64,000 nucleotides of DNA from Verrucomicrobiota bacterium (GTDB taxonomy: Bacteria > Verrucomicrobiota > Kiritimatiellia > CAJWTS01), in NCBI GenBank assembly GCA_027623315.1, contig JAQBYD010000012.1, positions 1 to 64,000 on the forward strand, given 5' to 3'. This document shows positions 26,894 to 36,266 of the stretch, in pieces. Position numbers and translations under genes: made by a program. Every line of letters starts with the position of its first letter. Position 1 is the stretch's first letter. The notes beneath the pieces are model-generated. The model had not been told where the DNA came from, searched no databases, and saw nothing but the letters and a program-made list of their open reading frames with translations.

Positions 26894-29800
26894 ATGGCCA
26901 AGAGCGCGCAGGACCGTAGTCACTCGAAAGACGCTGATCCGGCCGTATGGTTCGTCCGCCCAAGCGGCGCGAAGGCCTACGGCCCGGTGACCTTTCAACA
27001 GCTGTACACGTGGGCAATCGAGAATCGCATTGCCCACGGGGCCACCGTGTCGAATGACGGCACGGTGTGGGCTCCAGCAGAAAGCGTTTCCGCGCTGCGC
27101 ATGGAATGGATGGTCCACCGCTCCGATGGGAGAGCATTCGGCCCATTCAATCTTCGCGCGACGCCCGCACTCGTACGTGCCGGAATCCTTCCGGGCGATG
27201 CCACGCTGGTCCACGTGCGCACCGGCAAGCGCTTGACCGTCGCCGAGGTGATCGCCGCGGCGAGCGACACGCAGACATCAACACCGCCTTCGGCAGCAGC
27301 GGATGCACCGCCGGTAGTCGACACATCTCTCCAGAAGAACTTGGAGAAAGAGCATCAGCTCCGCCTGGAGAAGGAAGCGGAAGTGACGCGACTGATCGAA
27401 GAATTTGCAGCAGAGGCCGACGCGTCTTCAACGCTGATCGACGAGTTGAAGGGGTACCTCGACCGACAGACGGCCGAGATCGAACGGTTGCAGGATGAGA
27501 TGAAGTCACGCGACGAGAAGCCGGCCGGGCCTGACGCCGAGTCGCTCGAGCGGATCAAGGCCCTTGAAGCGTCGCTTCAAGCAGAAGAGGCGCGCCATGC
27601 GGACATGGAGAAGCAGGCGGCCGGCACGCAGCAGGAACTGTCGAATCGAATCGAAGCACTAAGCGGTGAGAAGGATGACCTCGTTGCGAAGGTCAGTCAG
27701 GTGGAGCGGGCCGCGCAAGCCGCGCGTGAAGAGACCACCGCCGCGAAGCGAACGAAACCGACGAAATCAACAAAGAAGGAGCTTAAGGAATCTCGCAAGG
27801 AGCTTGACGTGCGTGACCGGCGTATCGAGGAGCTGGAGAGCGCGCTCTCGATCCAGCAGGAAAGCCTCCAGAATCGTCTCGATGCCCAGGCCGGGGAGTT
27901 TAAGGGAGAACTCGAGCTGAAACTCAAGCAGGCCGAAGCCGCCACGCAGGCCGTGCGAGAAGAGCTCCGCGCCTTGAAGCGTTCGCAGACCGACGAAGAC
28001 GTGCTGGACGCGCAGCGCGCAGATCTCGAGGAGCGGACGCAGAGCATTCACGAATTGGAACAAACGCTAGCGGCCCAGAAGGAGCAAGCGGCCGCAGCGC
28101 TGGCGGCCCAGAAGGACGCCCTGGAAGCCGAGTTTGAGATTCAGAAACAGGCATTGGAAAGTGGTTTCACGGCCCGGCAGGAGGAATTGCAGGCTCAGCA
28201 TGCTTCCGGCGCAGTGGAGCTTGCGAAGCAGGCCAAGGACTACGAGACCGCGCTATCCCGCGCCGCCAATCAGGCCGCCGCCGCCGAAGAGAAGCTCGAG
28301 AAACTGGGTCGCAAGCATGAAGAGGAGCGCGCTTCGCAAAGCGAGCGATACCAGGACCTGGAGGTCCGCCTGACGCAGACCGAAGCCGCCGCTGCCGCGC
28401 GGGAGGTCAAACTCGAAGAACGGATCCAGAGCCTGTCCGGCGAACGAGACGCCGTGGAGACCGCTCGGCAGCAGCTGCACGCAGAGAAAGAAGAGGTCGA
28501 AGCGATCGTCGTAGCGAGGGAGGGCGAGAAAATTGCCGCCATTCATCTCCAGTTGGAAGGCGCGTTCGCGGAGACGAAGACGATGTTGGCGCAGTTGGAA
28601 GAAGCCCGGCAGCTCCAGGAGAAGACGCAGGCAGAGGTGGAGGCCGTACGGAGCGAGTTGGCTACGTACCGCGAAGTCGCCGATGGAAGACTTGCGACTA
28701 ATGCCGACGAACTGCGCACGGCCACGGAGAAGCGAAATGCCGCGGAGCGTGAGCGGACACGCGTGCTCGACCAGCTCGCGGCGCTCAACGAGGCTTTGGA
28801 GTCATCTCAGAAACGACTACAAGGGCGCGATGAAGATTTGGCACGCAAGAGCAAGGAGTTCGAGCAGCGTTGCCAGAAGTTGGAGTCTGAAAGAGATGTC
28901 CTGCGCGACCGAGGGTTTGTGCTCGACCGGCGCGTTGTGGAGCTCACCAGCAGCGGAGAAAAACTGCAGGAAGCCCTGGCGAGGGCAGACGAGCGCGTCG
29001 CGGAGCTTGAATCGAGCGTCGCCGCTGACGCCTCGAGGATGCGTAAAGACAAGGATCTTCTCGAGGCAGAGCTTAAGACACGCACGGAGCAGAATGCCGA
29101 TCTACGTGCCCAGGTGGATCGAACCCAGGGCGCATTGCAGGCCAGCGGGGACTCCGCCAAGGAAGCGAAGAGTCGTCAGCACGAGGCCCAGGGGACCGTT
29201 CGGCGCCTGCAGGGCGAGTTGAGCGGTCTGGCGCAGGAACTCACGGCGGCCCGGAGCGGCGGCGAGAAGAAGATTGCTGCGCGCGATATGCGAGTCAACG
29301 AATTGGAACGCGAAATTGAGGCTCGCATGGCCGAGCGCGACACGCACGCGTCCGAGGTCGAACGGAAGGAGCGGAAGCTCGACGACACGCAGAAGCAGCT
29401 CGGCCGGGTCCAGGCGGAGCTGGAAAAAGCATTGGGGGAGCTCGCGGATCAAAAGGCGCAAGCCGAGGAGACCCGCGCACAGGCCCTGGAGGACGAGGCC
29501 GTCCGCCAGGAGGAGCGAGAGGCCGCGTCGACACGATTTCGAACACTCGAAGCTGAGCTCAAACACCGCGAAGTGGAACTGGCCGGATTACGCGACAAGG
29601 TGGAGCAGGAGCAGTCTGAGGTCACGACAATCAAGAAGGGGCGTAAGCACAAGGAGGAGAATCTGCGCGGCGACATCAAGCGCCTCAAGCAGGATATTGA
29701 GACCCTGGGCGATCACCTGAACGACAACCGCGAAGCCCTGAGCCAGACGCGCGCGGAGCTGCAGCAGGAGCGAGAGAAAGCGGCGCTGCAGGAGCGTGGC

Positions 29801-32197
29801 CGTAAGCAGGAATTGCATGCCCTTCAAAAGGAGTTGAAGGCCGCGCGTGGCGAACACGCACGCGCCGCCGAAGAGATGGGCACGGTGGAGGTGCAGGCGT
29901 CTCAGAAAGACCAGGACATCGCGGCACTCACCAGCCAGATACAGGCTTTGCAGAGCAATTCACAGCCGAAGGAAGACGTGCGGGTTGAATTGCAGCGCCA
30001 GCGTGAGATCACGGAACGCGAGATCGCCAAGCGCGAAGCTGAATTCGCGGAACAAAGCCAGAGCACGAAGGCAGAGCTGAATCGACACATTGCCGAGCTT
30101 CGTAAGCAGATCGACGCGGCGACGAATGACGCCAGGGCTAAAACGGAAGAACTGGAGAAGGTTCGTAAAGAGTCGGGACAGCGTCCGCCTGCCGGAGATG
30201 CCGACGCAGAGGCGTTGCGTGAGCAGCTGACGGAGGCTAGCTCGGCGCTCGAAAAGGCGAGAGGTGAGGTAGAAGGGATGCGCGCCGAATTGGATGCCGA
30301 GCAGACCCGGCGCCAGGAAGTTGAATCTGCACGGGACCAGGCGGCCGCCGACGTCGCCGCCGCGCGTGAGCAACTCGAAGCCGACGCGAAGCAGCACGCC
30401 GAGGCCGAGGCGGCACTCGAGCGAGCTGCCGGGGAGCTCGAGGATCGACGGACCCGGGAAGCCGAAACCGCCAGCCACGGGATTAAGACCGAGCAGGAGC
30501 TACGCGCCGCGGCCGAGGCGGCGTTGGCGCAGGCCCAGGAAGAGTTTAAGAAGAAGGTCGCTGACGAGATACAGGATCTGCGTGACCAGCTCCAATCTGC
30601 CGAGGAGCGCCGCGCCCGGGCCGAGGAGAGCATGAAGCATATCGAGGAAGCGGGAGATAAGGAGTCTGCCGCGCTTCATGAAGCTGCGGCAACGCTCGAG
30701 GCGGAACGGGGCAAGACCGCAAAGCTCGAGGGAGATCTTAAGCAGGCCCGCACCGATGCGCAGAAGCTACGGGCCGCCGCGGAGGCGCTGAAAGCGAAGA
30801 CCGAGACGGAATTGGCGGCCGAACGAGAGAAAACACGGCAGGCTGTAGATGAGGCCCGGAAGGTCAGTCAGATGGCCGAGAGGCTCAAGAAAACAGAAGC
30901 AGAGCTGGCATCCGAGCGCACGAGGGCTGAAGAGGTCGAAAAAGAACGTAAAAAGGCTTTAGACAATGAGGCACGCGAAGCCCGCGATCGCGAGGCCGCC
31001 GAAGCCAGGCTAATGGCCGAGCAGGAGCAGCGCACGAACGCAGAGTCGGCTTTACGGCGCGCCGAAGATGAGCGACTATCGCAAGTGCTTGCCCTGGAGG
31101 CTAAGATTGCTGAGGGCGAGCGTGACGCTGAACAAGTAACCCAAGAGATTAAGAGACTTGAGACGCAACTTCAAGAGACAGCCCAGAAGGAGCCGTTCGC
31201 TCTCGCAGCGGCCACACGGGCAACCATCGTGACAACACCGAAGACATGGCATGTGCGGCTGGAAGACCGCAGGGTAATCGGCCCCGTGAATTTTATCGAA
31301 CTTCGCGAGTGGGCCGACCAGTGCCGGATCTACCCGGGCCACGAGGTTTCTGACGACCAGACATCATGGCGCAGCGCCGAGAGTGTTCCGGAACTCGGGA
31401 TGTTCTGGAAGATCAAGCTTCCCGACGGGACGGACTACGGCCCTCTCAACCTGTTTGCGGTTCGCGATCTCGTTGACAACGGGTCCATTGCTCCGGACGC
31501 AGAAGTAACCCATGTCGACAAGGGGCTAACCGTGACAGCGGGCGCGATTCCATCGCCGGGAGTCGTTGCCGTGATCACGGGAAGTGAAAACCCTGTTCAA
31601 CGTAACGCCGAGGTCACCTCGCGCCCCGAGTGGCACCTTAAACTTGACGATGACAACATCATGGGGCCGGTTAGTCTCGACGAACTGGCCACGTGGGCTG
31701 CGCAGTGTCGCATTTATCCCGGCCACCAGGTCTCGAAGGACAAGTCGAACTGGACGGCTGTCGAAACCGTGCCCGAGCTAAAGATGGAATGGACCGTTCC
31801 GCTTGTGGATGGTTCGACGTATGGGCCGTTGAACCTCTTTGCTATTCCGGACCTGATTGCCGACGGCGCTGTCGCGAGCGATGCGAAGGTGCATCACAAG
31901 TTGACGAGGCTGGAGATCCCCGCCGAACGAATTCCAGCACGGGAGCTACTCGAGTTCGTGCGCGAACCCGATGTACCGCAACAGGAAGAAGCCTTGGGGG
32001 TCGAGGAACTCGCCGTCCGCTTCGAGACAGCGCTTGAGCGGATCGAGCAACTCGAAAAAGAGATCCATAGTCTGCACGAGACAACATCTGCGCCGCCCGC
32101 CGAAACGGTCGTGCCGCGTCCGCCTCCGCTCTCGATCAAAGCAGAACTGCAAAAACGACTCGATAAAGTCGCCGAGAAGCTCGACGACAGCGAGTAA
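26894..32197 (+). CDS. Giant coiled-coil protein with paired GYF_2-like domains at both ends
   Basis: A 1767-residue protein without signal peptide or membrane helix. Residues about 17-122 hold two consecutive GYF_2-like units (KAYGPVTFQQLYTWAIENRI and RAFGPFNLRATPALVRAGIL). Residues about 140-1430 are almost unbroken, Glu/Lys/Ala/Gln-rich heptad coiled coil. Residues about 1450-1560 and 1579-1690 each repeat the same two-unit module (VIGPVNFIELREWADQCRIY with DYGPLNLFAVRDLVDNGSI; IMGPVSLDELATWAAQCRIY with TYGPLNLFAIPDLIADGAV). A short second coil (about 1715-1740) ends the protein. It is likely a long cytoplasmic rod with peptide-binding heads, by analogy with proline-rich-binding GYF domains. 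Neighbours: divergent response regulator/kinase pair, convergent exbD. Confidence 0.88.
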   Translation: MAKSAQDRSHSKDADPAVWFVRPSGAKAYGPVTFQQLYTWAIENRIAHGATVSNDGTVWAPAESVSALRMEWMVHRSDGRAFGPFNLRATPALVRAGILPGDATLVHVRTGKRLTVAEVIAAASDTQTSTPPSAAADAPPVVDTSLQKNLEKEHQLRLEKEAEVTRLIEEFAAEADASSTLIDELKGYLDRQTAEIERLQDEMKSRDEKPAGPDAESLERIKALEASLQAEEARHADMEKQAAGTQQELSNRIEALSGEKDDLVAKVSQVERAAQAAREETTAAKRTKPTKSTKKELKESRKELDVRDRRIEELESALSIQQESLQNRLDAQAGEFKGELELKLKQAEAATQAVREELRALKRSQTDEDVLDAQRADLEERTQSIHELEQTLAAQKEQAAAALAAQKDALEAEFEIQKQALESGFTARQEELQAQHASGAVELAKQAKDYETALSRAANQAAAAEEKLEKLGRKHEEERASQSERYQDLEVRLTQTEAAAAAREVKLEERIQSLSGERDAVETARQQLHAEKEEVEAIVVAREGEKIAAIHLQLEGAFAETKTMLAQLEEARQLQEKTQAEVEAVRSELATYREVADGRLATNADELRTATEKRNAAERERTRVLDQLAALNEALESSQKRLQGRDEDLARKSKEFEQRCQKLESERDVLRDRGFVLDRRVVELTSSGEKLQEALARADERVAELESSVAADASRMRKDKDLLEAELKTRTEQNADLRAQVDRTQGALQASGDSAKEAKSRQHEAQGTVRRLQGELSGLAQELTAARSGGEKKIAARDMRVNELEREIEARMAERDTHASEVERKERKLDDTQKQLGRVQAELEKALGELADQKAQAEETRAQALEDEAVRQEEREAASTRFRTLEAELKHREVELAGLRDKVEQEQSEVTTIKKGRKHKEENLRGDIKRLKQDIETLGDHLNDNREALSQTRAELQQEREKAALQERGRKQELHALQKELKAARGEHARAAEEMGTVEVQASQKDQDIAALTSQIQALQSNSQPKEDVRVELQRQREITEREIAKREAEFAEQSQSTKAELNRHIAELRKQIDAATNDARAKTEELEKVRKESGQRPPAGDADAEALREQLTEASSALEKARGEVEGMRAELDAEQTRRQEVESARDQAAADVAAAREQLEADAKQHAEAEAALERAAGELEDRRTREAETASHGIKTEQELRAAAEAALAQAQEEFKKKVADEIQDLRDQLQSAEERRARAEESMKHIEEAGDKESAALHEAAATLEAERGKTAKLEGDLKQARTDAQKLRAAAEALKAKTETELAAEREKTRQAVDEARKVSQMAERLKKTEAELASERTRAEEVEKERKKALDNEAREARDREAAEARLMAEQEQRTNAESALRRAEDERLSQVLALEAKIAEGERDAEQVTQEIKRLETQLQETAQKEPFALAAATRATIVTTPKTWHVRLEDRRVIGPVNFIELREWADQCRIYPGHEVSDDQTSWRSAESVPELGMFWKIKLPDGTDYGPLNLFAVRDLVDNGSIAPDAEVTHVDKGLTVTAGAIPSPGVVAVITGSENPVQRNAEVTSRPEWHLKLDDDNIMGPVSLDELATWAAQCRIYPGHQVSKDKSNWTAVETVPELKMEWTVPLVDGSTYGPLNLFAIPDLIADGAVASDAKVHHKLTRLEIPAERIPARELLEFVREPDVPQQEEALGVEELAVRFETALERIEQLEKEIHSLHETTSAPPAETVVPRPPPLSIKAELQKRLDKVAEKLDDSE

Positions 32198-32251
32198 TGC
32201 CCGCGGCGCCCGCGGCGCAGTGGTCATGGCACTCGTATTCGCAGGATCGCG

Positions 32252-32668
32252 TTACTGACGCCTCCGTCGTACGATCGTGATTTGGGTTAGTTTAACGCCG
32301 TGGCAGAGATCCATGACCTTGATCAAGCGGTCGTGCGTGGCGTCGGCATCAACACCGATCGACACGACCTGATTGGTCGAGGCGCGCGCCAGTCGGCTAA
32401 GATTGCTTTCCAACGCGAGCGCACTCACCGGAGCACGATCCATGGTGTATCCGTCGCGATGAACGTTGATATGTATGGGAACCTGACGGTTAACGCCGGC
32501 CGTATCGTCGGGCAAGGAGGCCGGAAGGGCTGCGAGTAGACCGGGAGTTTCGTAGACCACGGCAAAATAGATCAGGAGCAGGAACACAACATCTATAATG
32601 GCTGCCGCCGCCGTGGCGTCATCACCCGTCGTCACTTCAGATCTGTTTCGACGCTGTCTCACTAGCAT
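32252..32668 (-). CDS. ExbD/TolR family biopolymer transport protein
   Basis: A 138-residue protein with a short basic N-terminus, one membrane helix containing the conserved aspartate (AAAIIDVVFLLLIYFAVVY) and a periplasmic domain with the ExbD strands VPIHINVHRDG and VVSIGVDADATHDRLIKVMD. ExbD/TolR works with ExbB/TolQ to couple proton flow to outer-membrane transport or envelope constriction. No exbB, tolQ or tonB is adjacent, so its motor partner must be elsewhere. It converges on the giant coiled-coil gene with a 54-bp gap. Confidence 0.85.
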   Translation of the reverse strand: MLVRQRRNRSEVTTGDDATAAAAIIDVVFLLLIYFAVVYETPGLLAALPASLPDDTAGVNRQVPIHINVHRDGYTMDRAPVSALALESNLSRLARASTNQVVSIGVDADATHDRLIKVMDLCHGVKLTQITIVRRRRQ

Positions 32669-32860
32669 ACGCTCCGGACTCCATCCCGGTATACGGCCTA
32701 CGCCGAAGCCGTCTTAGTGCAGAACCCGCTCGCGAGTGACGAAATTTAGACGAATCTGCACTTGTGAACCCTTCTTGAGCTCGCTATACACTAGCTTAGA
32801 GTGGGTTGGATTGCGATTCGCCCAAGTGAGGTGGCATGGCGTAGAAAGGCGAAATGGGGC

Positions 32861-33055
32861 ATGAAGAAAGCAGCAAAAAAGACAGCAGCCAAGGGAGCGG
32901 CGCGCCGCCTGACACGAACCGGCACGTATACGTTCTACGTGACGATTCCGAAGACGGACATTGAGGCTCTTGGCTGGCGCGACCGACAGCGTGTTACGGT
33001 GAAGCGCACCGGAAGCAAGATTGTCGTCGAGGCCGCAAAAAGCCAACGCAGCTAG
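32861..33055 (+). CDS. AbrB/SpoVT-like small DNA-binding protein
   Basis: A 64-residue basic protein. The first 18 residues are Lys/Ala-rich (KKAAKKTAAKGAARR), then TYTFYVTIPKTDIEALGW and QRVTVKRTGSKIVVE resemble the AbrB swapped-hairpin fold, whose core reads vtIPk..r..lgw..gd.v.v. Such proteins act as transcription regulators or antitoxins. No toxin gene is next to it. I chose ATG 32861; an upstream ATG at 32801 adds 20 residues without family sequence. Confidence 0.6.
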   Translation: MKKAAKKTAAKGAARRLTRTGTYTFYVTIPKTDIEALGWRDRQRVTVKRTGSKIVVEAAKSQRS

Positions 33056-33097
33056 GCTGCCCAACATGGATAACCCGGACGCTTTCGGTTGGGCATT

Positions 33098-33481
33098 TTA
33101 GGGCATCCGTAGCAATCGATCTTGGGCGGATTGGGCCAAGTGCGGCGTCGGGAGCGTCGCGGCGAGTTCGAGGATGGATCGCGGACAATCCGGGCGCCTG
33201 ATCAGGGCACCCACCATGGCGCTCGAGAGAGCGGGCTCGGGCTCTGAGTGCGCGAGGTCGTAAAGATCCGCCGCGTGCTTTTCTCCGACCGTGGTAAGCC
33301 CGTGGACGTGTCGCATGAATACTTTCCAGCGATAGTGATGCGGGTTCGGCTCGTCCAGCATGCCGCATTCGACCTCCAGCGCCCCGACGACATCGCCGGT
33401 GAGGAGTCCAAGTCCGATCCATGCTTCCGTAAATCCCAAATCCGCGAGGATTTGTCGGCCCTCTAAGTTGGATCGATTCAT
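33098..33481 (-). CDS. Hypothetical protein
   Basis: A 127-residue soluble protein that I do not recognise. It starts NRSNLEGRQILADLGFTEAW and is acidic, helix-rich and without signal peptide or membrane segment. Composition looks coding. It follows the rhodanese remnant by 24 bp on the same strand and probably shares its transcript. Confidence 0.6.
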   Translation of the reverse strand: MNRSNLEGRQILADLGFTEAWIGLGLLTGDVVGALEVECGMLDEPNPHHYRWKVFMRHVHGLTTVGEKHAADLYDLAHSEPEPALSSAMVGALIRRPDCPRSILELAATLPTPHLAQSAQDRLLRMP

Positions 33482-33505
33482 ATCGGGTACTGCGCTGCCT
33501 ACGAC

Positions 33506-33771
33506 TCACTCCAACTCGTACCCCGCCTCACGCCACTGCCGGACTCCGCCGTCCATCGACCAGACGTTCGTGTATCCCATGCGTTGAAGGTTCTCGGCGG
33601 CCAGTGCCGATCGGTAGCCGCCACCACAGTAGAGAACGACTTCCGCGCCCGTCTCCGGGATTGCCGATTCGATGTCGCGCTCGATGACGCCCTTGCCGAG
33701 GTGAATGGCTCCTGGATGGTGGCGCGCGCGGCATCGACAATCTCAAGAAAACGGGGCGAGTGTTTAGCCAT
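33506..33771 (-). pseudogene. Rhodanese-like protein with internal deletion and frameshift
   Basis: From ATG 33771 the frame gives AKHSPRFLEIVDAAR, the usual opening of a bacterial rhodanese family. Directly after, in another frame, the sequence resumes as HHPGAIHLGKGVIERDIESA, then VVLYCGGGYRSALAAENLQR with the active-site cysteine, and VWSMDGGVRQWREAGYELE, stopping at 33506. The stretch of about 35-40 residues that should join the two parts (the VDVRE region) is missing. The junction lies in a GCGCGCGCC run. Either a real deletion or an assembly error. Rhodaneses transfer sulfane sulfur. Confidence 0.8.
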
Positions 33772-33948
33772 CTGGTCCTCCGGGTAAACTTAGGCTATCA
33801 TGCTGACATGCTGACCGCGCCCATGCGAGCTTTCATACCGCCGTCGCGGCCGAAGGCCTGGTTCGATACGTTGCGGTAGTCGACTATGTTGGCGAGGGGG
33901 CAGTGCCCGGCGCGCAGCTCCGTACCGTCTCGGCGGTCAGCCGTGGGG

Positions 33949-34710
33949 CTAGCGCCGCTTGGCGGCCGGCCGGCGGGGCGTTGGACGGATCAGCGAGCGG
34001 AGAAAGTCGTGTTCCACGGCCAGCACGTAACGTCGGCGCCGATACGTTGCCCAGCCCATTCCGAGCAAAGCCAGCGGCAGGAGGCCCGTCGCACCAGCCG
34101 CGACGGTCGCCGAGTGGGGTTTCGTCGTCGGGAGAGCGGTATTCCTGGAGATCCTTCCGGGGGCGACTTTCCTAACCGACGCCAGCGGTGGGGGTGACAC
34201 CCGCCGTTCAGCATCGGCCGGTACCCGCGTGCGCTCCTGGCTATAGACTTGGTGCAGATTCAGGACACGTTGCACGTAATCCTTCCGCTCCTCAGAGAGT
34301 TCCGTGAGTGAGTAGTTCAGTGAGACGATCCGCTCGGGGCCATTGTTATAAGAGGCTACGAGCAGGGGGAGATAATCGTCCTGGAAGTGATCCTGCTCGG
34401 ACAGGAGCGTGTCGCCAAGATGCTCCAGGTAGGCCTGGCCAATCAGGAGATTCATGCGCGGCTCGAATGCGCGCGAGTAGGGCACCGGACGGTTGAAGAC
34501 GCGCAGCGAGGTCTCTCGCCAAGTGTCGGACTTGATTTGCATCAGTCCACGCTCGCCAGCCAGGCCCACGGCGTCTGCTCGTCCGCCGGACTCGATATCG
34601 GCAATGGCCGTAGCCAGAACGTCGAAATCGATAGTCGATATCGCGCGCACGCGCGCCGGAGCCGCGATCATGAGCGCCGCAATGGTAACCACTCTGAATA
34701 TTCCCTGCAT
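33949..34710 (-). CDS. Lytic transglycosylase (SLT domain) with C-terminal membrane anchor
   Basis: A 253-residue protein with a signal peptide (about residues 1-23). The SLT lysozyme-like domain spans about 25-150: catalytic glutamate in AIADIESGGRADAVG, then GERGLMQIKSDTW, and LPLLVASYNNGPERI, the YNxG motif. After a proline-rich linker a hydrophobic segment (VAAGATGLLPLALLGMGWAT) followed by RRRR suggests a C-terminal membrane anchor. It cleaves peptidoglycan glycan strands with formation of 1,6-anhydromuramyl ends. Confidence 0.85.
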   Translation of the reverse strand: MQGIFRVVTIAALMIAAPARVRAISTIDFDVLATAIADIESGGRADAVGLAGERGLMQIKSDTWRETSLRVFNRPVPYSRAFEPRMNLLIGQAYLEHLGDTLLSEQDHFQDDYLPLLVASYNNGPERIVSLNYSLTELSEERKDYVQRVLNLHQVYSQERTRVPADAERRVSPPPLASVRKVAPGRISRNTALPTTKPHSATVAAGATGLLPLALLGMGWATYRRRRYVLAVEHDFLRSLIRPTPRRPAAKRR

Positions 34711-35044
34711 ACTTGCCCTTGTATTCGTGGTACGCCCCGGTTCATTTCAGGATCCATCTCCCAACAGTCCCGAAACGGCCGCATAACGTACTACGCAGCC
34801 ACAACCCGCTCAAGGGCAAAGATGTAAAACCTTGAGGTGCTCGATCCCGCTTGCGGGTCCGCTTAGCACACGACATCGAGGATCGTAAAGCATCTATATA
34901 TTAGTGGTTGCGACGATTCCACAATCGATATCCGGACGGGCCCAGTCTCCTGGGTACTTAGCGTAAGTGCTGTGTCCATAAGGGCTTGGAGGCAATATGG
35001 CGGCTGGGGCGCAGTGTCCGATTGCGGCGTCCTACAGGGATGTT
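34711..35044. other. Intergenic region upstream of the transglycosylase gene
   Basis: About 330 bp between the transglycosylase start and the cation transporter stop, both on the minus strand. I see no gene, RNA motif or clear repeat. The promoter of the transglycosylase gene should be in the left part. Confidence 0.4.
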
Positions 35045-35974
35045 CTAAGACCGAGATTCGGTGCCCGCGCTCCTGCTGGATCCTCTACTTTGAGTTTCCT
35101 CGTCATTTGGCGTAGGCTCAACATGAACCATGACATCAAGAAGCTGCGGGAAGTCCGCCAGCAGGTGACTCTTTACCTCGTGGGCGATCTGATGCCCGGC
35201 ATTGACCGACAGGTCGCCATCAACTTGCACGTGGAGCTCGACAAAGTAACCAACCCCGCTCTTTCTCATTCGACACGTTTCAATCTGCCCAACACCATCG
35301 ACAGCAGCGGCGCGGCTTGTCACCAACTCCTGGATCTCGGGATCGACGTTTCCGTCGAGCACGTCATGAAGTGAAGCCCGGATGACACGGACTCCGTTCA
35401 CCACGATGATACCGCAAGCGAGAAGGGCGGCCCAGTCGTCTGCCATCGCCCATCCCGGCCCCCCCACCAGGGAAATGGAAATCCCTACGGCTGCGGCTCC
35501 CGACGTCATGGCATCAGAACGGTGATGCCATGCGTCGCTCTCCAGGGCCCGACTCTCCAAATCTCCGCCTAGAGCCAGAATTCGCCGCGACAGCATCTCC
35601 TTCGTCACGACCACCGCAATCAAAACGGGAAGCGTGAACCACGCAGGACTGTGGTGTGGCGTAATGATCTCCTGAACGGAGTGATACGCGATCAACCCGG
35701 CAGCCGCCAGAAGCGCACTGCCGGAGAATATCCCGGTAAGAGATTCCACCTTACCGTGTCCGAACGGGTGCCTGTCGTCGGCCGGACGAAGCGAAAAATG
35801 GAAGCCTGCCCACGTAATCAGGGATGTGAATATGTCAGCAGCAGATTCAATTCCGTCGGCGATGAGCGCGTAGGAGTTTCCCAGGACGCCGGCGGCGATC
35901 TTCACGAGCATCAGAACGATGTTCACGCATACCGTCAGTATGCCCAGACCCACAGCTTTGCCGGTGTCAATCAT
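35045..35974 (-). CDS. Cation diffusion facilitator family transporter
   Basis: A 309-residue inner-membrane metal/proton antiporter with six helices. Metal-site motifs are SYALIADGIESAADIFTSL (the helix II HxxxD site in the form DGIESAAD), RPADDRHPFGHGKVESLTGI and SDAWHHRSDAMTSGAAAVG in helix V. The cytoplasmic C-terminal domain (about 215-295) has the ferredoxin-like fold and ends with VMVHVEP. It exports Zn, Fe, Mn or Co; the ion cannot be told. Hydrophilic tail at the end. Confidence 0.9.
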   Translation of the reverse strand: MIDTGKAVGLGILTVCVNIVLMLVKIAAGVLGNSYALIADGIESAADIFTSLITWAGFHFSLRPADDRHPFGHGKVESLTGIFSGSALLAAAGLIAYHSVQEIITPHHSPAWFTLPVLIAVVVTKEMLSRRILALGGDLESRALESDAWHHRSDAMTSGAAAVGISISLVGGPGWAMADDWAALLACGIIVVNGVRVIRASLHDVLDGNVDPEIQELVTSRAAAVDGVGQIETCRMRKSGVGYFVELHVQVDGDLSVNAGHQIAHEVKSHLLADFPQLLDVMVHVEPTPNDEETQSRGSSRSAGTESRS

Positions 35975-36118
35975 CTCGCAAACGCAGCCATTTCTTCATC
36001 GCCGAGCTGGCTCGGATAACGCGGATTCTTGCGATGTTGGATCCCGCTCGGTATTCGCGGCGTAGATCGTGCAAGGCTTACCTTCTTCCCTGTTCCGATG
36101 AATGACTCGGCATCACAA

Positions 36119-36199
36119 TAGTAGAAGCGGCGTCCCGCCGCTTTCGGTCGTCCGAACGCGCATTTCGTTCTCGAAAGCGGCGTCCCGCCGCTTCTACTT
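36119..36199. repeat. Nested REP-like inverted repeat
   Basis: Two arms, 36119-36147 and 36171-36199, are reverse complements in outline, and each itself contains the short palindrome AGCGGCG ... CGCCGCT. The outer ends read AGTAGAAGCGGCG and CGCCGCTTCTACT. Such GCGGCGTCCCGCCGC elements are widespread between genes in Verrucomicrobia-like genomes, by memory. It lies between the start of the CDF transporter gene and the end of the large secreted protein gene. Confidence 0.8.
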
Positions 36200-36266
36200 T
36201 TCTTAGCGCGCCCTACCTTCGTGAAACCGACGGGGCAAGTTCGAGCGGAATCGCAGGAAGTTCAGG

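Noticed and set aside
32252-32668. Complete Ton/Tol motor locus around ExbD
   Set aside because: No exbB/tolQ, tonB, tolA or tolB is next to it; it is an orphan ExbD.
33790-33948. Open plus-strand frame between the rhodanese remnant and the transglycosylase gene
   Set aside because: It has no start codon in a useful place, no family sequence, and runs antisense into a clear gene.
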